The notes beneath the pieces are model-generated. The model ran no database searches and was not told the origin of the DNA. It saw only the letters and a list, made by a program, of their open reading frames with translations. From Microthyrium microscopicum (taxonomy: Eukaryota > Ascomycota > Dothideomycetes > Microthyriales > Microthyriaceae), in contig MU004230.1 of the NCBI GenBank assembly GCA_010405405.1, positions 1,447,744-1,511,743 on the forward strand: a stretch of 64,000 nt of DNA, in the 5' to 3' direction. Made by a program: the position numbers and the translations under genes. Below are positions 44,744 to 57,800 of this stretch, piece after piece; within the stretch, counting starts at the first letter, position 1; every line of letters begins with the position of its first letter.

Positions 44744-47700
44744 CTACGAGACCTGCTTCCCCGTCTCTGCTTCGGGCGCCCAGCCTCGACCACCTTGCCG
44801 ACCAGTTTGCGTTAAGCCGCCGAGTAGCTCCTCTGGCGGAATGCGTTGTAGGTTGTCGTTGCCTGGTGGAGGTGAAGGTGCGGCGACGTAGCCTTGGGCT
44901 CGGCGGCGTAGGATTTCGGCTGCCATGCCAGCGCCTATGATAAGGAAGATTAAAGCAAGGGAGATGGCGAGGCCGATAAGGACAATGAAGCCCAGAGCAA
45001 GATGATTGGCTAGATTGCAATGTTAGTTTGGTGTTAAAGATAGGTATGGATATGGATGACTTACCAGATTTGAAAAAGTTTAGTGGGTTTGCGACGAAAA
45101 TACCCGCCACGCTGCCGGGGCTGCCTTGCGCATTATTGGTGAGCAAGAATGGTGTAAATGTCGTGCCGTTGAATAGAGCGGCGGATGCTTGGCCAAAGGA
45201 CGTAATGTTGAGAGAACCAAAGACAAGAAGTGCATTGTTCTGGTCGAGCAGTGGTGTCTTATCATGGTTTTTAGTCAGGGTGAAGACTTGTAGGCCACGG
45301 ATGATTGAGCCAGCGCCAAGACCTGTGACAGTGTTCCATTTGGAGCCGTCCCATTTAGCGAGGAAGGGAGTGTCTTGAGAAGAGCCGCCGATCCATGCCA
45401 TGGAGCCGTTAGAACTGGCAGGTGAAAGAGCGGTGATGGTGCCCGAGGGGACGCCATTAGTGCCTGAACCACCGAATGCTTGAGCCTTGGAGTCGTAGAG
45501 GGCGACAGACATGGCGGTGTTGTTGACGGTGAGGTTACCGGCGACAAGGAGATGGGTATTGTCGACCCAGGTCATGGTTGTGACTGTGCCTTTGAAACCA
45601 TTGGCGGGACTGGTCCATTGATTGCGGGTGGTATCGTAGATGCAGAGTCCAGGGCAAGGGAAAGTTCCAGCAGAATCGAAAGAGCCTCCAACATATATCG
45701 ATTGGGTGTTAGGCTGTGCTGCAAGAGCATTGACGGCAACAGTATCTCCCTGTAGAGCTTGAGGTTGGATCTTTGCGAAGTCTGAGGTAGAGATGTTGTA
45801 GACGAAAAGACCGTTGACTTGAACACCGGCAGCAGTACCAGAAACAGAGCCACCAGCGAATACCGCGTCATTTGCAATGGCGACAGCAAGAACTGTTGAA
45901 TCAGCGCTGATACCAGACGCAACACCAGTAACATTATCTCCTTTTGTACCATCGATGATAATTAGGTTATTTAGCGTTGACCCATTTGATCCAGAAGCAC
46001 TAAAGTGGCCACCTAAAACCGTATAGTTTTTGTTGTTCGCAGTGTAATATGCACCAGCCACGACACCTGTCGCATTGGAGCTAGACGTGCCGTTGGTAGA
46101 CATTATTTGTGGAATCTTAAGATGGCCAGGGAAAGCTTCGAGAGCGAGAGATTTTGAGCCAGTGAGTTCCAATGCACCGTTTGCGCCAAGGTCAAAGGAC
46201 GCGACAGATCCGGCAAAAAGCGAGGGATTGTTGGGAATATCAGCTCCGGCAGTTATAAGTCCAGTCACGGCTATCGTTGGCACATTCAAGTTTTGAAGCC
46301 AATTGTTTTTCGAAGGCACCCAAATGGCAAAGTTGTCGACTGAAATTGCCGAAGTCGAGCCAAATGAATTGATCTGGTTGAACGCACCGCTGATAGCTAG
46401 AGCCGTGGTTGATGTCTTGCCCGCAGGATTCAGGTTGAGTTGAAAAGGTACGATGTAAGAGACACTTCCTTTGACTCCGCCTCCAAGAGCAGTCCACTTG
46501 TTTGAAGCGGTATTGTAAGCAGCGATTCCGTTCAAGCCAGACGGTCCGTTGGTGTTGATAGTGCCGTTGAATGAGCCGCCAACAAAAAGAGTATTTCCAG
46601 ACGGGTACATTGCTTGCACGGGCCCATTAAGTCCATGGTCGGCAGGGCTGGTCGCATTGCTGCCAATGGAAAAGAAGTTGCTATAGTCGCCAGAATGGAA
46701 ACTACCACCAACGTACAAAAGTCCGTTTTGGGTGATGACAGAATTGACAAGAGCACCAGAATCCAGGGCCGTGGCTGCCGAATCAATACTAGATTGCTTA
46801 AAGTTCATATTGACCGTTTTATTGCTCGGGACGTATTCGAACAGGCCATTCAATCCACCACTAGTTGTGACAAGGTCGAATTTGACGCGTTGTGCAACTA
46901 TTGTCAGCGGTCCATTCTGGCCTGTACTTGGCGCCACGGTCACTGTTGGTTTGAATGAACTGGAAGAAAGATCGACACGGCCAAGGAAAATCTGGTCAAA
47001 TTTATCAAAGTTGTTGGTCTGCGCGATGTCGACCGAGAAAGAGGGAGATGTATTGCTCGTTTGGGATCCAAGAGTACCAGAGACCGTGACTCTACCACGA
47101 TTGCTACAGGAGTCGTCTTGGATACAGCCTGGTGTGAAAAGGGTAACCGAGTAGTTGCCAGCTTGTTGAATATCGGGAGAGAATATGACTTTGTTATCAT
47201 CAGGATTGATAGCGCCAGTCAAGGAATTCGAGAGGTAGTCAGGCCCTGTAGTTGATTGCTTAGTAGTCCAAGTTCCGACAGTGGTAACGGTAGCTGGATT
47301 TGCGACGTCAGGACAGTTCGGTTCGTTGAAATTTTGGATAGCGAAGGTGTAAATATCGTTCTGATACATCTCAAGATCACTCAAACCAGCGGCTGTGCCG
47401 TCCATGAAAGGCGCCAAGTTGAGTTGGAATCCATTCATTCCCACGGGATTAACGAGGTGAAAGTCTTGGACTGATGTATTCCCCTTTGGCATAGGACATG
47501 TTTGATCGCAATACTGCGTGATCCCATTGGGATCGACGTAGCTCAAGTTCAAGATTCCGCCAAGTGGTACAGCTGTGAAGTAGAAAGTCTTTGTTCCGGT
47601 GGTCTGGGAAAAGCTGTTGCGCAGCCGAAGCAAAGTGGGATTGAATCCAAAGGGAAATGTCGCTTGAATTTGGCATGGTGCATCATTGGCGCACAGGAAA

Positions 47701-48503
47701 GCATTTCCTGGTCCATCCGTGGTTGGATCCTTGCAAATGATATTACTGACGTTACCCAAGTTAGCAATAGTGGTTGCTGGGCTGCCCGTGAGTGTGGCCG
47801 ATGTCAGTGGCACCCTTTGTCCATCATGAGGTTTAGGGGTTGTCGAGTTTCCAAGACCATCAAAGGAACCACCGAATACAATATTTCCATTCGCCTCTTT
47901 TGCAATTGATGTTACCGCGCCATTGAACCCGACAAACGGAAGTGCTTTTAGGCCATTGGATGTCCAAGACACTGCATTTGATGTGTTGGCAGCTGAAAAC
48001 ATGCCGCCAATGTAGACGATACCCGCGGATGAATCGCATAATAATGCGTTGACTTTACCACTCAATCCGCTAATCGCCTGCACCTTTGACGTGTCCGGAT
48101 TATAGAGCGCAATGCCGGGTGATTCCACTCCTCCTAAACTGGTGAAGTTTCCCCCTATAAACACGCCTGTAGTTTTTCCACTTGTTTGCAGGGTACACAT
48201 GGAGTATATGTACGCGTCCGATGCCTCCAGGGTCGCGAACGCGCCGGTTGGATATCTTGAGAGTAATGACAGCTTGCCATTTGTATTTACTGAGTTACTC
48301 GATTGTTGGGTGTAGTCGTAGAGAGATGCAGCGGCAAAGTCTCCTACTACGGCGACGCGGCCTAATTGTGAGATGTCGAGATTTGAGGATAGCGCGGGGG
48401 GAAAGGTGATGGTTCCGGATACAGGGATCGCGAGGTATGAAGTTGCCACGAGAATCGTCGTGACGAGCTCAGTGGAGCTCAGTAATGTGCGTAATAACCG
48501 CAT
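44744..48503 (-). CDS. RAX2: Cell polarity marker protein Rax2
   Basis: Minus-strand exons 48503-45065 and 45009-44744 give 1234 residues. A signal peptide at the N-terminus (ending near SYLAIPVSG) is followed by a long extracytoplasmic region of kelch-like beta-propeller repeats with recurring GG(N/S/M)F motifs (VFIGGNFTSLGG, VYIGGMFSAAN, VFGGSFDGLGN, YVGGSFHSGD, YVGGSFDSAG, VFAGGSVSG). The 55-bp intron joins FFKS to ANHLALGFIVLIGLAISLAL, creating the single transmembrane helix and a 70-residue cytosolic tail ending ETGKQVS. The unspliced frame would replace these with basic, non-homologous sequence. In yeast, Rax1/Rax2 mark bipolar bud sites; in filamentous fungi Rax2 acts in polarity and septation. 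Confidence 0.95.
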
Positions 48504-50271
48504 GGCCGCGGTATTTGGATGTAAGAAGACGTGAAGTTGAGGGTTTCGCGCAGGGCGATTAAATTAGAAATTAGAATTGGGTAGCGAAGAGCCTCTGCAG
48601 GTAGCGTGGCCTTGGGAGTGGATATCCCAGTCGGCAATTGCTGCAGGCCAGCTAGTCCGATCGAGGCGGTACGATGGACTTGGATGCAGAGCTGGAGCAA
48701 CTGAAAGTGGGAATAATTGAAACGAAAGAATATGCAACCGCGTGAGGAGCAGTATGCAAGGTAGTAAAAATGGTAACAGGTGCGTCCAGGTGTAAAGGAG
48801 GTCGGCCTGGGATCCTGGAATAGGCGGGCGCGCGGGAGTGTAATTACGAGGGAAATGCGGGAGTAACAATGCGACGAGCGATTCGGTCCAGGAACAAGTA
48901 CCAAATACTGGTAGGAGCAGGTGTATTAGATGAAACCGAACAGGGCAACCAGAGGCCTGGCGATGAAGCTTGAGATCTCGAAAATAAGACTGGGGTCGGA
49001 TAGGCTATTAAAGAAAGATTGAATGAATAAAAGGCCAGGGTTGGCAGTCGTGTGTACCAGGTAGCTAGGCGGTCCTTAAACGAGTGACAGGAATTAGGAA
49101 GGTCGTTTATTGATGGATTTGATGCAAAAGCATGTTTCAAAGGAGTGAATTGATGAAATGAATGATAGGAAACCCTCCACAGTCCAGCGTCGTCGTCCTG
49201 CTGTCCTCGTCAAAACCCGAAACACTTTGCAAAGGTACGGCAAAAGTGGTGATGATGGGAAAGAGAGGAAGAGGAGAGGTTGCGTACAGCAGTAGATTGT
49301 GTTTCTTTTGGCAGACAGGCGAAGGGTGCAGCAGCTCAGCGATCCACACATTGATCCGCGTCTGGGGACCAACACAAGACGACGAAACGAGACTTTACCG
49401 TTGCAGGCTTGCGTTCTCTGGACTTTGGGTCAAGTCTGGTGCCGTTCTCGAAGGGAAAAGGGACGGACGGATAATTTGGGATATCAGCCTCATCAAAGAA
49501 ACAACCAGTTGAAATGCAGCATTCCAGCCGTAGCGCAGCAACACCTCGATCCACTCGAAATTGATTGGAAGAACAACGCCATAAATCTTTACAACTCACG
49601 CTAATTCCAGCCTCATGAACCATGCTTTCGCCCAAACGACCAAGTCACCATCATCTCTTTCCTGCCCCTGACAAACGAGACTGGCTTTCTCCACTCTTTG
49701 AACCAGATCTGGATCGGAGAATAAACTGTGCCTGTTTTGGAGCCGCTGAGCTTTACAGTAAAGTCTATTTATCCTCCGCGTTGCTGGCGAGCCTGACTCC
49801 TCTACCAAAGCATCGCACTAAAAATACAACAGGGAGAGTGATTGCCTTCCCTTGCCGAGTATGAACACTACATGAGAACATTTGTCCTACGGCTAACCGT
49901 CAACGCCGAACCAGGACGTCGGCCCTATTGTGAAACCCATATCAAAAACCTCTTGGCTATAAGGGATGATACTACAAACTGTTATGCTTACGGTGGTTGA
50001 AGTCAACAAAATATAGGGCAATGTGCTCTTATGCATCATGCACATACCCACATATAATCTTCAAGACGCGTTCCTGACTACTGCACCTCTCTCGATCTGG
50101 GCAAAACACCAAGAGCTGCTAGCACACTATCAAAAAGAGTATTATTTGTGCTACCCTTCAAAAACACTGCTGGTTACAAAAACTTGTCTGTCAATTTCCA
50201 GGTAACTTATAACAACAAGAACATGTACTCATAGACTCGTAATCATTATCAATGGCACAAAACCATAGCCA
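48504..50271. other. 1.77-kb interval: RAX2 promoter and 5' region
   Basis: No gene is supported. Overlapping short frames on both strands (48479-49375) lack domain signals and follow base composition. The leader of RAX2 probably extends through the first several hundred bases. Confidence 0.45.
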
Positions 50272-51561
50272 TTAGACATCATTGTATCCGATCAGACGTC
50301 TTTCCAGTCCTTTGTCTGCAACTGCCCATGCCCAAGCGCGTCCAGCTTCACCTGTCCAAAGTGATGCTGGGTCGTCAGAAGCTTCCATCATACGGTCTTT
50401 TTCCAACGCTTTCATCTCATGTCCAGTAGAAAAGGTCAGGAAGTGTTCAAGATCTGGATCTTCAAGTGCCAACGCGTTTCCAGAGATACCATGGCAAAGA
50501 CATGGCTCTTTGGTCAGCAATCCTCTCTCGAGAATGCACTCTCGTCCTCGAGCAATCGCTCGGTCGATCTTGTTCTGTAGTTTTGGAAAGTACTTCCGGA
50601 TAGACATCAAAGAGATGACAACTCCCGGCGCTCCATGACACACCTGGACCAAGCGATCTCGACCAGGCGGTATCGAAGACGGCCAATTGCCACTATCATA
50701 CTGATACGACAGCAAAGCAACCAAATCCGCCTCGAGTTTCGGAGCCCACGATCCATCTGTAAGCACAATCTGCGTGATAATGCCAATCGCGCCATGCACA
50801 GCACCAACTACCAACAATTAGCCGACTTTCACAACATCAAAACGCAACAGATACGTACCATAAGCCTTTCCATGCCACTTCCACGGCCGTGGACTCTCCA
50901 TAATCAACTCAATAACCTCATCCGCCGTATCATCAATCAAGTCCAACACCTCCCGATCATCCGCAAAGCACACCCGAACCAACCTCAACAAATACAAATA
51001 CCCCGCCCGACCATACAACCACTCGTTATCCGCACCCGGTTCCGTCGTCGTATTCGCAAACTCACACAACTCCTTCACCAAATCCGCATCCCTCGTACTC
51101 GCCGCATCAATCGCCACCATCGCCATAATATCATCGCTAACTCCACATTTCTGTGCTTCCGGGCCTGGGTAGCTCTTCATGTGGTTCTCCGCCTGCTTCA
51201 GATAGGCGGCAGACCAGACGGCGAGGGGCTGCTCTTCGACGAGCATCTCGGGATACATGCGTTGCAGCACGAAGAACAGGTAGGCGATGCTGACGGGGCC
51301 GTAGTAGAGGCCGCCGCCGGGTGGGATTAGTTGGGGTGGGTAGGATGTTAGGAGACGGGTTAGGCTGGCGATGAGCTGTTTTTTGGGATCGCGGCGGGTG
51401 GTGGGCGCATCGTTTTTGAAGTAGCGGGGCCGGTGGTGAGAGTCGGCGGGAGGTGGGTCGAGGTCTTCGCGGGGCTTTGCTTTTGAGGAGGAGGGTTTGG
51501 ATGAGGAGTGCTTGGAGGAGTGTTTGCGCTCATGGCGCTCGTGATCTTCTGAGTTGGTCAT
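50272..51561 (-). CDS. LanC-like protein (LANCL family)
   Basis: Minus-strand exons 51561-50859 and 50807-50272 (51-bp intron) give 412 residues. A His/Lys/Ser-rich N-terminus (HERHERKHSSKHSSSK) is followed by the alpha/alpha toroid with repeated GxxG-type turns (GGGLYYGPVSIAYL, YGRAGYLYLLRL, GAVHGAIGIIT). The zinc ligands are present: Cys291-His292 in VCHGAPG and Cys339-His340 in LCHGISG. Bacterial LanC enzymes cyclise lanthipeptides. Eukaryotic LANCL proteins bind glutathione, and some add it to dehydroamino acids in damaged phosphoproteins, so a repair or housekeeping role is more likely than peptide biosynthesis. No precursor-peptide or LanB-like gene is nearby. The frame runs upstream to 51654 without an ATG, so 51561 is the start. 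Confidence 0.92.
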
Positions 51562-52226
51562 TGGGTTTAGATTGGCGGGGAGATAGGTTGTGGGTTTGTT
51601 GTTTAGAGAGGAGCGCAGGCGACGAGACTGGTGTAGATGATAATATAGGCTCAACAGGCTGCGTCGGGTCTTGGTCGGCCAGTCGGAGATTTAATGGGAG
51701 CGGTAGGTTGTCTTGGCTGTCGGATGGTGAAGTTGGGCGAACTGAGTCTCTCAACAAAGTCTGACGATGTGGGGCATGCGCCGTGACGTATCTGAGCATC
51801 CAGGCGCCATTTATCTTGTCCTTCAGTTCACGCGCTCAGCTGTTTTCATTCCCCAAAATTTCACTTCCTGATCATAACGGACATTAAATGAAGATACGAA
51901 TTCTTGATATAATATTTTATGTGGTTCTATATAGACTACCAGCAACGACGAGATAGGTGAGATGCCATTATATCGCATCCATCGTCTGTTTTAGTACTAC
52001 ACAGGTAATAGTAGTAATCAGCATATACCATGCAATTAATCTAGTAGTAGGCAATCCCTATCCTCATGAGACGTGTGACTTATATGCCTGAAAATGGAAA
52101 CAGCCAACTACTGGTTGAACAATAACGCTTCGAACCTAGAAAGGAGCCAAAGTAGAACAAAGTAGAACAAAGTCTATAAAAAAGAAAGAGAATATCCAAC
52201 TCCATTGCAATTCCATTGCAACTCCA
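51562..52226. other. Intergenic region
   Basis: 665 bp between the LanC-like promoter and the 3' end of the DAL81-like gene. Short direct repeats occur at the right end (GTAGAACAAA twice near 52153-52172; CCATTGCAA copies near 52202-52222). No gene. Confidence 0.5.
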
Positions 52227-54717
52227 TCATGCAGAGGATTTAGGTGTAATAGCTTCAGGAGACTCTCCAGCATCTCTAGAAGTCGCCGAGTATTGCTCCA
52301 GAGCAGCGTCTGTTGAGAAACCTGAAAACACCGAAACGCTCGCGTTAGATAATGACGTTGTTCTCGTTAGTGGGGGAGTATCTTCTCCCATGGTGATGTC
52401 CTCCATGGACTGTGTAGATTCTGGCCCGGGTGGTTTGGCCATTGATGAATCGGGAACGCCCACCGAGCTGATATGACTTGCAGCTAGGCTAGGCTTTTCT
52501 TGAAGATTTCGAAGCATTGCTCTTGAAGTGTCAAGCATTTGAACTGCGTAGTCCAGAAACTCGGCGCGGTTACTGCTGACACTCAACGTCCAGCGATATT
52601 CTTGAAGTCGAGTCTTGTAAAAGTCGGCTTCTTCTTTGGCAGGAGCAGTGGCCAGCAGAAGACCACCAAAAGTACCGATCAGAGTAAAGTTGATCTTGGA
52701 TGGAAAGTACCAAAACGCTTGCAGATGCTCAGGTCGAAGACGATTGACAAAGTCCATGGCTGAAATGAGCCGGGTTTTGGCGGCTGAACGGCAGATGTAT
52801 AGCAGATATGGTTTTGATGTATCATTGCTAAGGGATTGCACTATTCTTCGATGAAGTGTGATCTCTGTTGCGAAATATGCTAGATGGAGGAAGCCTGAAA
52901 TGGTCAGTTGACAATACAATATCATAATATTAATAACTTACCAGCTGGTGCTAGTCTTCCCTTCTGCACGTTTTCCATTCGAACACATGGCGGCATTTTT
53001 GTGAACCATTCCTTCAACTTGATCTGAACAGGCTTTGCACGCTCCAATATCATCTCTGTTGATTTACTTCCGGCTTTGGCGAAGTCACGGATTGCAGTCT
53101 GAGTATAAAATGTATCCATGACTTCGGCCATGATACCTGTCAAAGCTATCATGTGAGAGAATAGGACATGCCCTTGTTCCATCTCTTCCTTTTCATTCTC
53201 GTTTTCGGATCCAATGTTTGGATTTACTTGGTTGTCAAATGCATTGTCGTCTTCTGTGATGGGCTTAACGGCCCAGTTGGCTGAGAAGATATGAGAGGGT
53301 CGACCGTGAATGAGCGAACTCCATTTATCTTGCATATATAGAGCCCAGGCGATTCTTTTTCTCAGACTGCGTTCCCACTGGGGAATTTCCCAGTCAGAAC
53401 AATCCAAGTGAAGTCCGAGCTCCTGTCCAATGGCAACCAGTTGTGTAGTAAGACTCCACGAATCAGCTTCCGGCCGTTGGAGAAGTAATAGACCAGCCTG
53501 GACAGTAGAAAGTTTCGGTCGTTGCATGGCCTGGGACAAGGATTTTGAGGCGATCGCATCTAGTCTCGCTACATCAGGTCGTTGGTGTTTAACAAGGCTG
53601 TTGTCGAAATTCCACCAATTCAGAGCTAGCAGGTACATGCCTGCAAGTAATGATGGAGCAATATTTTTGCTTTCTCCGCGGCGAATTCTATCCATAAAGA
53701 CATGTTTCTGAATTATTGGAAAGGAAGGGTGAACGACACGAAAGTAGATATCAAGCAGTGCTGGCCCATGAGGAGACACTATGCGGCTTATTGATTCCAT
53801 TGCCTCTGCTTCATCCGCGTAGTCTTGCGTGGTGTCGTCAGAATGCATGATAAAAGTTTCATTGTCATTAACTCTCCGCAAGGTTCCAAGGGAAAGAATA
53901 CTCTCGTTCCTTGAGTCAAAGGTAGAGAGTCCTATGAGCAGGGGCTCGAATGGCGAGCTCAACCCAAGGTGGCGACCGTGTCTAGAACTCTGCAAACCCA
54001 AGCTCTCTCTTAGGATTTTGTTTTCAATAAGCCGGTTGGGTACAACAGGAGGAGTTTGCGGCAATTTCGGTGCAAAATTTTTGGGAGCCTTGAGCGTTTG
54101 GGGGGATGGTACTTCCACAGATCTGCAATGCAACACTTTTGGTCAGCACATTCATATGGCGGAGCTCGCGTGACTGCGCAGACAAGGCTGGGCTAGAGAG
54201 CAAGACATCATACACGTTGCAGCACTGAAAAGTCTCAGACGCAAAGCACCCCACAGCCAATGGACAGCCAACGAGGTACGAGGCATTTTCCAAGGGTGCA
54301 GCATATGCAGCGTAATTGGGCAGCACCAGCAGCAACAAGCAGATCAACGAGGGGGCCGTACCTTTTCTTTGCACTGGCGTCTTTGAGATCGGAGGCCGCC
54401 TGTACTTTCCGTTTGCGCGGCTGGGGGTCTTGAAGAAAGGTGCAAGATTGCTTGTGAAAGTCACACAGGACGCAGATTGTGGCGCCGGGGTTAATCACGC
54501 ATCGACTCTTCCTCCGCCGGCAAGCATCGCAGGGGCGCTCTCTTCGTGAGCGGATGTTTGACAAGCCAGCTATGTGACTAGAGGTTGGTTTTGGTACGGA
54601 TAGAGTGAGTTCGTCCTTGCCGGAAGTAGGACGACGAGGGGCTTGAGAGAGAGCGGAAGCAATGGGTACAGGACTACTAGAGGGCATCATTGCGGGCTGG
54701 ATAGCAACGGCCATCAT
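52227..54717 (-). CDS. DAL81: Zn2Cys6 transcription factor, DAL81/TamA type
   Basis: Minus-strand exons 54717-54362, 54122-52942 and 52894-52227 give 734 residues. The Zn2Cys6 cluster uses Cys 63, 66, 73, 82, 85 and 92 (CX2CX6CX8CX2CX6C; RPCDACRRRKSRCV and CVLCDFHKQSCTF) and is followed by PQPRKRK. The HKQ...CTF...PQPRKRK context is characteristic of Dal81/TamA, a co-activator of nitrogen-source genes (GABA, allantoin, amino-acid uptake) that can act without DNA binding. The fungal-specific transcription factor homology region lies at about 220-520 (FRVVHPSFPIIQKHVF, LGLHLDCSDWEIPQWERSLRKRIAWALYMQDKW). Intron 1, directly after the DNA-binding module, is unusually long (239 bp). The Ser/Thr-rich acidic C-terminus may activate transcription. 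Confidence 0.88.
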
Positions 54718-57700
54718 GACTACTTTGGTAATCGCTCGATATCTTCCGACTTTGCCTATAGGAGTCGCCTGGTATTGGGGGGATGTTGGACAACGATGAG
54801 TAGTCGACCAATCAGAAGCCGGGATTCCTTATCAACTTGGCTGCAGAGATAGGAGGGATGCAGGTGAGCAGCGTAGCCCGATCTACGCTGTTGCGGAATT
54901 CGCGCGGGGTGTGCAGCGGAGTTCTAGCTCCGTGGAAATATCCTCTAGAAGGCACTACAATTGTCAGCTTCTGGAATCTTTCCTTTGTGTGGGCAATTCA
55001 GTCCTCATGCAGTGCAGCGGTGGTCGCGAGGCTCGTTGAAGACTGTCTGCAAGGCTGAAAACAAGCCTCGAAGGCTAGAAGCACAGACAGAAAGGCCACG
55101 AGCCGCGGCCAAGGCATGGTTTGCTTCCAGTCTGCAGAATGTCCCACGGATTGAGCCGCCTCAGAAGCAAAAGTAGTGCTTGATATTCAAGCAGTACTGC
55201 TAATGCCTTCGGCGCGGATTGACGAGAGCATGTGTTGTAATACTCAAGCTCGTAGCTGTGAAGAGAACGTACCTGCAGCAAATGACGATTCCTCCACAGT
55301 CCAAACACCCAACGGCTGCCAAGGGGAAGATCCTCTGACTGATCTCTCCAGATCTGGGGTAAAACTGTCACTTCTCAAGTTCTCACAGGCTGGTTCAGGG
55401 TCCGATTTTAGTTGTTGCGACCAGAAAAAAGAAAACCACTGGTCCTGAGTTCTCCTATTGACAGATTTACCAGCAAAGAGTTTTGACCAAACACTGAATT
55501 TCTGGTACTCCTTTTGGTGTTCAGCTGGAGAGATGGCTTATTGTAGCCTGTAGGCTTGCAAGAAGCACAAGATAATGGAGGGATTTGGATGTCATTGAAT
55601 TTGATGATGAAGATGCTGCTTGCAGAGGAAGTAACCAGAGGGACAACAAATCCAGCAAGAAAGGGGATGATGTTGAGTTTGTAGAGTTGTGGTTCAAGAA
55701 TAATTCTTGAAGCACGACCACAATGGTTGTTTGAGAGTTACTGGATAATATCCAGACTCGAATTAATAGGTAGCGCCGACGGCGAAAGGAAAGAGTAATA
55801 AGATCTCAGCGTGGACGGCGAGTGCTTTGGTTACGGAAGGGGCTCTTTTTGAGTATTTGGAGTCAAGGCAGATCGTTGGCAGAGAGTAACAGCCAGGCCT
55901 GGAGTTTGATTCTCATTTCGTAAGATGAACCGGCATTATTTCCATGTGCCTGCATTGTTGCGCCTGCTAAGATAAGGATGTCGTCGCTGTGAAAGGTCCC
56001 GCTGTTTTAACGTAATTCAATTAGCCGCCAAAACCTTGTTCAGGCCAAATCATTTAAGGGACTAACTTGGCAGAATAACGGCTCCAGACACTGCCTGCCA
56101 TGTGCAGGTACATCTTCACACCAGTCGGTTATTCCGTCAGCTCAACCAGAAAGCCCAAATGCGCCGTCGCCCCCACTGACCGTGCTGCCTTGTGTTGGCG
56201 CTTCTTTTTAATGCGACGATGCTCATACGTCCACACGTCGGACCGCCGACTTCATTGTTCAATATGCAACAAAGTCTACCCAATTCCAGGCATCCGATTT
56301 TCGACGTATCAAAACACCCAATGTACAAACGCGACACCTCTTGTCAACTATCAAAAGACGGTGCGACCTTGTCTCTCTCTTGTCTCTACTGCAATGCTGC
56401 ATCAATATCTCTGCAATGTCTCTTTCGCTAGTATCTTTACCTAATGAACTGCCAAACTGGACTGCCTGCTTCCCTGTGTCCAGTACACACTGGGAACCAA
56501 GCGACGATACGTGCCAATTCAAAGATATCATGCCTGTGCACTTGATATCAAATGGTGGGCGCTCTTCATCAGGCTTCAAGTCTGACTCCGGCAATGGTAT
56601 CTTCGGATTTGGCAGACTTAGTTTCATGCTGCCTCTTTTCATGGTGTCACTGTGCTCTTACAAGACAAATCAACAACAAATCATCAGGTCATTACTGCGC
56701 ACACGTCAGACAATACTCCAGGTCGCACGCTCTTTCACCCGACATATTGTTATAATTGGACAAGACGCGTTAACAATTACCTGACGAATTGAAGATGCGT
56801 GCAACCAGTTTGTGTTTCAGGCTCAGTTGGCTCTCCAAGCTCGGAGCTTTGCGGCTGCATTGGTACTCTTTACGTAACTTACACCTTTCCCAGCCTTATA
56901 ATAGGTATGATCTCCATACAGCCCTCGAGCTAGAAGATAAGAGCTCAAAGTTTACGAGATAGGTACTTTGGATGGTCTTACAACAGGTATTGTGAATAAC
57001 TAGAAATGCACAAAGACAAAATGGTCAACTATATTAGGAAGCACAGCGGTATATCGAGCTGAACAAACCTTGATAGTCAACCATTGTGACCTTCAACTAC
57101 TGGACTATTCTAGGAGAATATCTGCGACTCAGATAGGTCGATCTGGTAACCCCTAGAGGAGACTATCATTGTAAAGGAGTAGCACCAGGAATCATCCTGG
57201 TCTCAATCATCAAGCTAATCTTTGTACTAAATCGAGCTTGGCTCTATAAAATCCCCTTTAGCTTTGACAAGATAGCCTTGGTGTTTGACGGGAAGTCGTA
57301 CAGAAGTTAGACCGCCAGAGGGGAAATATCCAAGACTAGAGTACACTGCCAGGACATAAACTTCACTATACACTTCATACTCTCTCCTATACACTCACTT
57401 TCAAAAGCGGACCCGCTATCATTAGAGTACTTGAGCATCATAGATCTATTAACTGCCTTGTCGCTATCGAACAGATCAATATCTGATCATAATCATCAAT
57501 ATCAAGCAAGGATTCCGCAGGGAAAGAATACCCGCTCACCCGTGTAGGATCCCGCCATATAAATTGAATTCTTAAACAGAAGCAACGGGATATCCAATGT
57601 TCCAGCAACGAGCATCAAGCAAACGGACACGAGATAACAGCTCACAAGTTCACTGGAAGATCATTGTTCAATGGAAGAAATTGATTATATCCCACTCAAA

Positions 57701-57800
57701 TGCCCTTTTTGACAAAGCGCTCCCAAAACTCCAAACATCCTGTTCCTGGTATCATGCCAATGATCGCAAATCTATTAATAATACGCATCCAGTTTCGTGT
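54718..57800. other. 3.1-kb gene-poor interval
   Basis: The left kilobase is the DAL81-like promoter. The middle has unconvincing frames (e.g. 56341-56784, 147 codons, no domain or codon character). From about 56880 to 57600 the sequence is AT-richer with many stops in all frames, and could be a decayed repeat or transposon relic; I recognise no terminal repeats or protein fragment. Confidence 0.4.

Noticed and set aside
44661-45063. Unspliced extension of the RAX2 frame (1280-residue version)
   Set aside because: The extension is basic and non-homologous, whereas splicing at 45064/45010 gives the expected single transmembrane helix and tail.
56341-56784. 147-codon plus-strand frame
   Set aside because: No recognisable domain, overlapping frames on both strands and no coding bias; treated as intergenic.
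56880-57600. Copia-like retrotransposon remnant
   Set aside because: The AT-rich, stop-filled sequence invites the idea, but no terminal repeat, target duplication or reverse transcriptase motif could be found by eye.
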